Below are positions 58,501 through 64,000 of a DNA stretch of 64,000 bases, piece by piece (the first letter of the stretch is position 1; each line of letters begins with the position of its first letter). The position numbers were made by a program, and so were the translations under genes. Under the pieces are notes generated by a model that made no database searches, was not told the DNA's origin, and worked only from the letters and a program-made list of their open reading frames with translations. Source of the DNA: Spinacia oleracea (lineage: Eukaryota > Streptophyta > Magnoliopsida > Caryophyllales > Amaranthaceae); contig NC_079487.1 in the NCBI RefSeq assembly GCF_020520425.1, positions 131,710,385 through 131,774,384 on the forward strand. The letters run 5' to 3'.

Positions 58501-60421
58501 ATTCTTTACATTTTGCTCCCAATTCTTCTTCTTCTTCTCATAGTTCTGGTTCAACACACAATACTGAACCTGAAATTCACATTACTTCTCCTAATACTCA
58601 ACTTAATCAGTCTCCTAATATCATACAACCTATTGTTCCAACTCTTGTTACCAGACAAAGTTCCAGAACAATTAAACCTTCCACTGCTCTCAAAGACTTT
58701 GTTGGAGCATATATTCCACACAGACATGACACTTCTTCTTCTGAATCTGTTTCTTTTGCTGTAAAAGACTGCTCTCTTGACAATGATTGTGATGATCTTT
58801 GGTTAACTGATTTGGCCCTCAATAGCTTTGACACTTGGGAGTTGGGAATCATTAGCTTTTACTGTGTTTCAGTCTCCCAATGATCCCAAGCATTACAATC
58901 AAGCTAAACATGATGCTAACTGGTTAACTGCTATGGATAAAGAAATCCAAGCCTTGGAGAGTAATGATACTTGGGAACTTACTCAGTTACCCAAAGATAA
59001 GAAAGCAATTGGCTCTAAGTGGGTTTACAGAACCAAACTCAATCCTGATTACACTATAGATAGGCATAAAGCTAGATTAGTGGCAATTGGTTATCAGCAA
59101 GTGGAAGGAAAGGATTTTACTCAGACTTTTTCCCCTGTTGCTAAATTAGCTACTATGAGAATTGTCATTGCAATTGCTGCTGTAAGAGGTTGGCCACTAT
59201 ATCAGCTGGATGTCAATAATGCCTTTTTACATGGCTATATTGATGAGGAGGTTTACATGAAGCCACCTCCTGGTTATCTTAAAGCTCAGCCTGGACAAGT
59301 TTGTAAACTCAAGAGATCCTTATATGGTTTGAGACAAGCATCTAGGCAATGGAACAAGGAATTGAACAAATTTCTGATTTCTCTCAACTTTCAGCAATCT
59401 AAGCAGGATTATTCTCTGTTTACAAGGACTTATGATGCAGAATTTCTTGTGATTTTGGTTTATGTGGATGATATATTGATTACTGGTACTTCAAAGGCTC
59501 AAATTGAAGAAGTGAAAGTTGCTTTAGACACTGCTTTTACAATCAAGGATCTTGGTCTGCTTGCTTATTTCCTTGGTATTGAAATCCACAGAACTGACAA
59601 TGGTATTTTTCTTTCTCAAAGAAAATACATTCAGGACATTCTAATTGATGCTGGTATGGAAGAATGTACTCCTGCACCAGCTCCTCTTTCATGTGGTCTA
59701 AAATTGTCCATTGCTGATGGGGTTTTGCTTGATGATCCTGATGTATATAGAAGGCTTGTTGGTAGATTGCTTTACCTAGGCATCACAAGACCTGATTTGT
59801 CCTACTGTGTGCAGCATCTCAGTCAATTTGTTCATTCTCCAAGAGTTCCTCATCTCAAGGCTGCTCTTCATGTCTTAAAGTACTTAAAGGGTGCAATAGA
59901 TAATGGTTTATGGTATACAACTGATTCTAATACAGAGTTAAGTGCATATAGTGATGCTGACTGGAGTGCCTGTCAATACAGCAGCAGATCTTTAAGTGCA
60001 TATGCTGTCTTCCTTGGCAACAATTTGGTTTCTTGGAAGACTAAAAAGCAGCGTAGTGTGAGTAAATCTTCAGCTGAGGCAGAGTACAGAAGCATGTCTG
60101 CAACTGCCAGTGAGCTTGTTTGGATTCAGGGATTACTTGAAGACCTTCAAGTTCACATTTCATTGCCTGTTAAGTTATTGTGTGATAATACTTATGCTGA
60201 ACATCTTGCCAAGAATCCCATGTTTCATGACAAGACCAAACACTTGAAAAGGGATATGCATTACGTTCGTGAGCAAGTAGAGGATGGTTTCATTGAAACT
60301 GCTCATGTTTCTGGTGCCCTACAACTTGCAGATTTGTTAACTAAACCACTTGCTTCTTCTCGACATCAGTTTCTATCTGCCAAGCTTGGACTTGTGTCTA
60401 AAGTCCAGCTTGAAGGGGGAG

Positions 60422-60626
60422 TATAGGATATATGATATTTATATTTATCTTTTTTATTTTTACAAAAGTTTGTTAGTGAGTTTGTTGCAAGTTAGTTAGG
60501 GTTAGTTGCTTGCTTGTATATAAAGCAATGTTGGCTTCTCTTCCAAGCCAAGAAACTTAATCAGTAAATTCAAGTTTTCTTCAACTATTTTCTCTCTAGC
60601 ATTCTGAAACTCTCTTAGATTCTTCA
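60422..60626 (+). repeat. 3' LTR of the copia element
   Basis: 205 bp, no difference from the 5' LTR seen on base-by-base reading. Confidence 0.95.
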
Positions 60627-60780
60627 GTATGGATACATTTACCTCGCAAAAAATATCACGGAGTATTGAATATGACTAGAACTTATTATCAATTTGATAA
60701 CCTTACGTATATTCGGTCCGTCGTACTCCTTTAAACACTTTGTTGTCGGAATGAAAATTAAGCGGCGATTAATGAGGAAA

Positions 60781-61098
60781 TTAGTGTGTGGCCCGGGCGT
60801 TGCTCCGGGTTTTACTTTTAGTCGGAATTACGTTTTCGAAAAATGTGCCCAATTTTAATAGATTGTATTTTACATTTATATGTGAAAATATGACAAACAT
60901 TGTAGCTAGTTGAGATGGTAGGAAGTGAAACTTTTAATCCATGAGGTTTGATGTTCGATCCTTGCTACATGTTTTTTGGGTTGTCAATAACATACCATGA
61001 TGTTTATGATGTTTATTAGTGGTGAATGGCGTAATACGGAGGGAGTATACGTGACACATATACGTTTTCATAAACGTCTTTTAATATATTAGTATAGA
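60781..61098 (-). mobile_element. Helitron, 318 bp, both ends visible, with tRNA-like segment
   Basis: On the minus strand: A|TCTATACTAATATATTAAAA start, and a hairpin (CCGG-AGCAACG-CCCGG) followed by CCACACACTAA|T. There is no target duplication. 60899-60960 (TAGCTAGTTGAGATGGTAGG ... GATGTTCGATCCTTGC) matches the tRNA-like segment in the Helitron-like element at 34742. Confidence 0.8.
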
Positions 61099-61701
61099 TT
61101 AAAACATAAATCATGTTTTTGGACAAAAAACATATTTTTGAATTCCTACAATGATAAAGTTTGCAAAACGCTAATTCAAATGCCAAATGTTTCCTCAAAT
61201 TGTCGTTTGTCGAACACTTATTTGTTGTGAAAAAAGTAGAATTATTTTAAAAGTTACTATCAAACACGTCCTATATAAAGCTAGTCATACAATTATTTCA
61301 AAAGTTATTGTCAAACACGCACTACACTCTATGTACCCCATAAATAAATTGAAGAGACCTTTTCTTAGCCCGACAAAAGGGGCAAACAAATCCTTGAAAG
61401 AGAAAGCCACCCAAAACTAAACTATAACTACAAAACAAACCAGCCAAAACTCTCATTTTTAATTTAGCTTAAGCCACCTTTTATAATTAAACTCGGTGGA
61501 AAGGGCATATACCTTATCAGCTTTGATGATATTGTTGAATGAAAATTATCTAATTGGGACATTCATCTTCTTATGGAATCAGTCTTCGCGAACTATCCCA
61601 TTTAATCCTTAATTACTTCGTGTCATGTTTGATGGTTTAGTTCATGAGTTACTTAGTTGTGTCGTTTTTGTGCATTAAATTATTTGTTCGAGTCCATATA
61701 T
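61099..61701. other. Intergenic, no feature recognised
   Basis: A phrase TTATTTCAAAAGTTA(T/C)T(G/A)TCAAACACG recurs at about 61233 and 61290, a local duplication. No gene. Confidence 0.4.
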
Positions 61702-61830
61702 GTTTCTTTTTTGTGTGAATAAACCACAAGGGTAATATAAATTATAAATTGGGGTGGAGGATTTGAAGTTGAGACCTATTATACGCAGACCCTCAATCTT
61801 AACCACTAGGCCAAGACATCTTTGGTTTCA
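61702..61830 (-). mobile_element. tRNA-derived SINE
   Basis: Minus strand: GATGTCTTGGCCTAGTGGTT (A box), CAACTTCAAATCCTCC (B box), A-rich tail (AAAAAAGAA). Flanks AGTCCATAT (left) and AGTCTATAT (right) look like a worn duplication. Confidence 0.7.
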
Positions 61831-62757
61831 AGTCTATATCATTGTATAATCTTGTTCATCAAAAAACTCAAATAAAAAACATAATATTTTCATAGAAAAC
61901 AAAATTCTTGCATCCTTTCTAGCTGAATGAATCAACATCTTAAATAAAGGCAGATTTGGGGCATATACATACTCATATTAGAGAAGAGATTAACCATATA
62001 TAAACATTGCGATCAATTGATGATAGATACAGTAGCCAACCAAGTTTATATACTCCGTATTAATTAAATCTCTCTCAATTTCTTCAATGTAGGATAACTA
62101 GTCTAATATTCATGTGTGGGGTATAATCTTCACTCTTGACATCGATCATTTAGATTTTCATTAAAGTAGTGCATGAGTAGGTAGTGGTACTATAGGAGAT
62201 CTTGATATGCGTACCAATATAATTGATATTGGATCTAAATCAAATTAGAGTTTTAAATAATACAAGTGACAAGTCTTCTATGCACTTGTTGTTTGTTTCA
62301 ATTGGTAACATAATGCAATTTCACTTTGAGATCGATAAGTAAACAAGACGGAACAAGGTTACAAGATTGTACCATGGAAGTGTATTTCTTGATTTCAATA
62401 ATTTTACGAAACACAAAAACAAACAGAAATTAGTAAGGGAACAAAAATGGAAACGAGAATTAATCAAAGAGAAAGGAAATCTTTAAAAACTAGGAGTACA
62501 TATATACACGGACATTAGTTTTCTTTTTTTGTTTTTTTAGGAGACGAACAATAGTCATTTTTACAAATCGAGTCCAATAAACCCGTGTCATTTACATCTC
62601 AGTATCATTTTTGACAGCATCGAGTTGTAAATTAAACAACTTGTCCAAGAAAGGGGGAAAAAAGGTAAAGCAAGATAGATTATCTACAATCGGATCAAAA
62701 TCCCAAAAACATTGGGCACTCTAAGTACGTACAAAAAGAAAAAAGGAAAAAAAGTCT
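61831..62757. other. Intergenic / 3' region of the LURP-one-related gene
   Basis: One TACTCCGTA word at 62051. No other gene seen; sequence next to 62758 is likely 3' UTR. Confidence 0.4.
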
Positions 62758-63896
62758 TCACATTCTACAGTGAATAAGGTTGTATGCAACCATTAATCCC
62801 ATGATTAGAGAATGATCAATATTAGGCGCAACCACTAACGTAAGCACGTCATTTCCCAATACTACCCCTCCTAACGATTGCTTTTGTTTCATCTGCATGA
62901 TAAAAACAACACATATAAGACAACGCCATTGTGTAATAATCTTTTTAATAATTAACAAATAATAATATTTTTTGAAAATTAATTAAATTTATGAACAATT
63001 TGATCTGAATTTAATTATATCTCACCTCTGCAATGAGACCTCCCAATCTATCTACAATTTTACACGATGTAACGTCGCTTTTAGCCTTCTCGATTTTGAA
63101 CGCCGGTGACTTTTTATCGTGGAACAAATTCACCACGACCTCGTTGCACAAGGGCATTTTGGGAAGTTTCCAACTCTTTCTTACTTGAAACCACCACGAC
63201 TCTCCTTTCTTCATTTCATCCTTGTATCCTTTCCAACGTGCCATGAGTCTAAATTTCTACACAAATGAAACAATAATATTAGGGCCTGTTTGATATCGTT
63301 TTTTATTTCCAGTTTTCTTTTTTTTATAAAACTTAAATTAAAATAAGAAACCACAAAAAAGTAATTTTTAGTTTTTTATTGTCAGTTTTCAAAATCAACA
63401 TGATTACTATAAATATGACTATTTTTTAGTTCATGATTCAATCTAAATCATATGATCGACTTTCAAAATCAAAAAATTAAAAACTAGAAACCAGTAGTGA
63501 TACCAAACGAAACCTTAATAAACTTGGTTTAAGACTCTACCATACTATATATAGAATGACTAAAAGTACCCTTTTAAAGTAAATTTTTGTTTTCCTTACC
63601 TTTCTAAGGATTGTAAGGAGGATTTGGCCTTGAGAGTCCATGAGAAAAACTTGATTACAACCTTTAGAAGAATAATTATCCACCCTATAAACAACTTCAC
63701 CATTGGAGTTGAAAACGGTGCAACCTTTACCCCCAAGAATTAGAGATTTCATCCAAATGGTGAAGATCTCTCCCTCTCCCGTAGTCGAGAGGGAAAGAAC
63801 GGGTGGCGAACTCGAAGGATCCGAAACCGGTGCCGCCGATGATGATGGTGGTGGTGCTACGAGTGCTAATTGGTGCGGATGAATTTTTATCGACAT
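62758..63896 (-). CDS. LURP-one-related (LOR, DUF567) protein, 220 aa
   Basis: Exons (minus) 63600-63896, 63026-63256 and 62758-62892 (663 nt), all phase 0. LOR proteins have a tubby-like fold; Arabidopsis LURP1 is needed for basal defence against downy mildew, but most members have no known role. Seen: FTIWMKSLILGGKGCTVFNS and GEVVYRVDNYSSKGCNQVFL in exon 1; WWFQVRKS, SCKIVDRLGGLIAE in exon 2; KQKQSLGGVVLGNDVLTLVV and DHSLIMGLMVAYNLI in exon 3, the family's C-terminal helix. The N-terminus (SSSAAPVSDPSSSPP) is low complexity. Length and exon layout are normal. Intron 1 carries a Harbinger-like MITE. A TATA box lies about 90 bp upstream. Confidence 0.93.
63282..63514. mobile_element. PIF/Harbinger-like MITE in LOR intron 1, 233 bp
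   Basis: GGGCCTGTTTGATATCG and TGATACCAAACGAAACC inverted ends, flanked by TTA (63279-63281 and 63515-63517). Confidence 0.7.
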
Positions 63897-63982
63897 TTTT
63901 TCTTTTTCTTTGATATATTGTGTGTTTGAACAAGTATTAGAGTTAGAGAGTTGGTGAGTTTTCCTACTTGAGGTGATGGCCT

Positions 63983-63989
63983 TCTTATA
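63983..63989 (-). promoter_or_regulatory. Likely TATA box of the LOR gene
   Basis: Minus strand TATAAGA, about 87 bp upstream of the ATG. Confidence 0.5.
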
Positions 63990-64000
63990 TGGGTATTAAA

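Larger units (their letters stand above)
55386..60626 (+). mobile_element. Ty1/copia LTR retroelement, young, nearly whole (fossil)
   Basis: 5241 bp between two 205-bp LTRs that I read as identical, flanked by a 5-bp duplication GTATG (55381-55385 and 60627-60631). Parts in order: primer binding site TGGTATCAGAGCT at 55591, gag with a zinc knuckle (CTHCKGKGHTVDQC near 56630), protease (WIVDSGACDHV near 57000), integrase (about 57480-58280, SDNGTE and PQQNGRVERKHR), reverse transcriptase (about 58900-59800, YVDDIL), RNase H (about 59940-60400, YSDADWSACQ), polypurine tract GAAGGGGGAG before the 3' LTR. The order INT before RT makes it copia. LTR ends are TA...CA rather than TG...CA. It is nearly intact, with about one break in the coding part. 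Identical LTRs imply recent insertion, probably well under a few hundred thousand years at usual plant rates. Confidence 0.95.

Overview
The window is nuclear DNA from a dicot plant. It is AT-rich, with spliced genes, GT-AG introns, very dense small transposons, a nuclear-type serine tRNA and plant-only gene families (NAC, FLZ, LURP-one-related, LEA_3, SBT1-type subtilase). The dense 9-bp word TACGGAGTA and the MITE content would fit a Caryophyllales genome such as the spinach/beet/quinoa group, but that is a guess. All gene models were built by hand from reading frames, splice signals and codon phase.

Layout. 1-2857: one long LTR of a retroelement that runs off the left edge. 4354-6714 (-): single-exon subtilase close to Arabidopsis SBT1.5, with a Helitron-like element starting 254 bp upstream of its ATG. 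7-14 kb: no genes; Helitrons, three head-to-tail/inverted Tourist-like MITEs, a hAT MITE, a Stowaway and tandem repeats. 14.8-22.7 kb: a RING-in-between-RING (RBR) E3 ligase gene (+), a NAC transcription factor (+), and a second RBR gene (-) that carries a frame-breaking 5-bp duplication. 24.7-33.1 kb (-): a 15-exon ARID-PHD chromatin gene (ARID4-like, 781 aa), complete and in phase. 35.6 kb: tRNA-Ser(GCU) followed by a tRNA-like relic. 35.9-37.5 kb (-): FLZ zinc-finger (DUF581) gene. 37.5-43.5 kb: transposon-rich gap. 43.6-46.3 kb (+): coiled-coil gene resembling proton pump interactors, with an ambiguous reading frame. 47.7-50.1 kb (+): LEA_3 gene whose single 2.1-kb intron is mostly nested MITEs. 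51.4-55.0 kb (-): translation factor eIF2B alpha, 5 exons, 401 aa. 55386-60626 (+): a young Ty1/copia element with identical LTRs, inserted 424 bp upstream of the eIF2B alpha start. 60.6-62.7 kb: Helitron and SINE. 62758-63896 (-): LURP-one-related gene, 3 exons.

The genes do not form a pathway. They are ordinary plant housekeeping, stress and signalling genes in a MITE-saturated landscape. The most unusual material is repeat biology: a Helitron family that appears to carry a tRNA-derived Pol III promoter, a MITE array forming a long potential hairpin, a strongly over-represented TACGGAGTA word that overlaps one likely TATA box, and a copia element with non-canonical TA...CA ends. I found no convincing new protein system.
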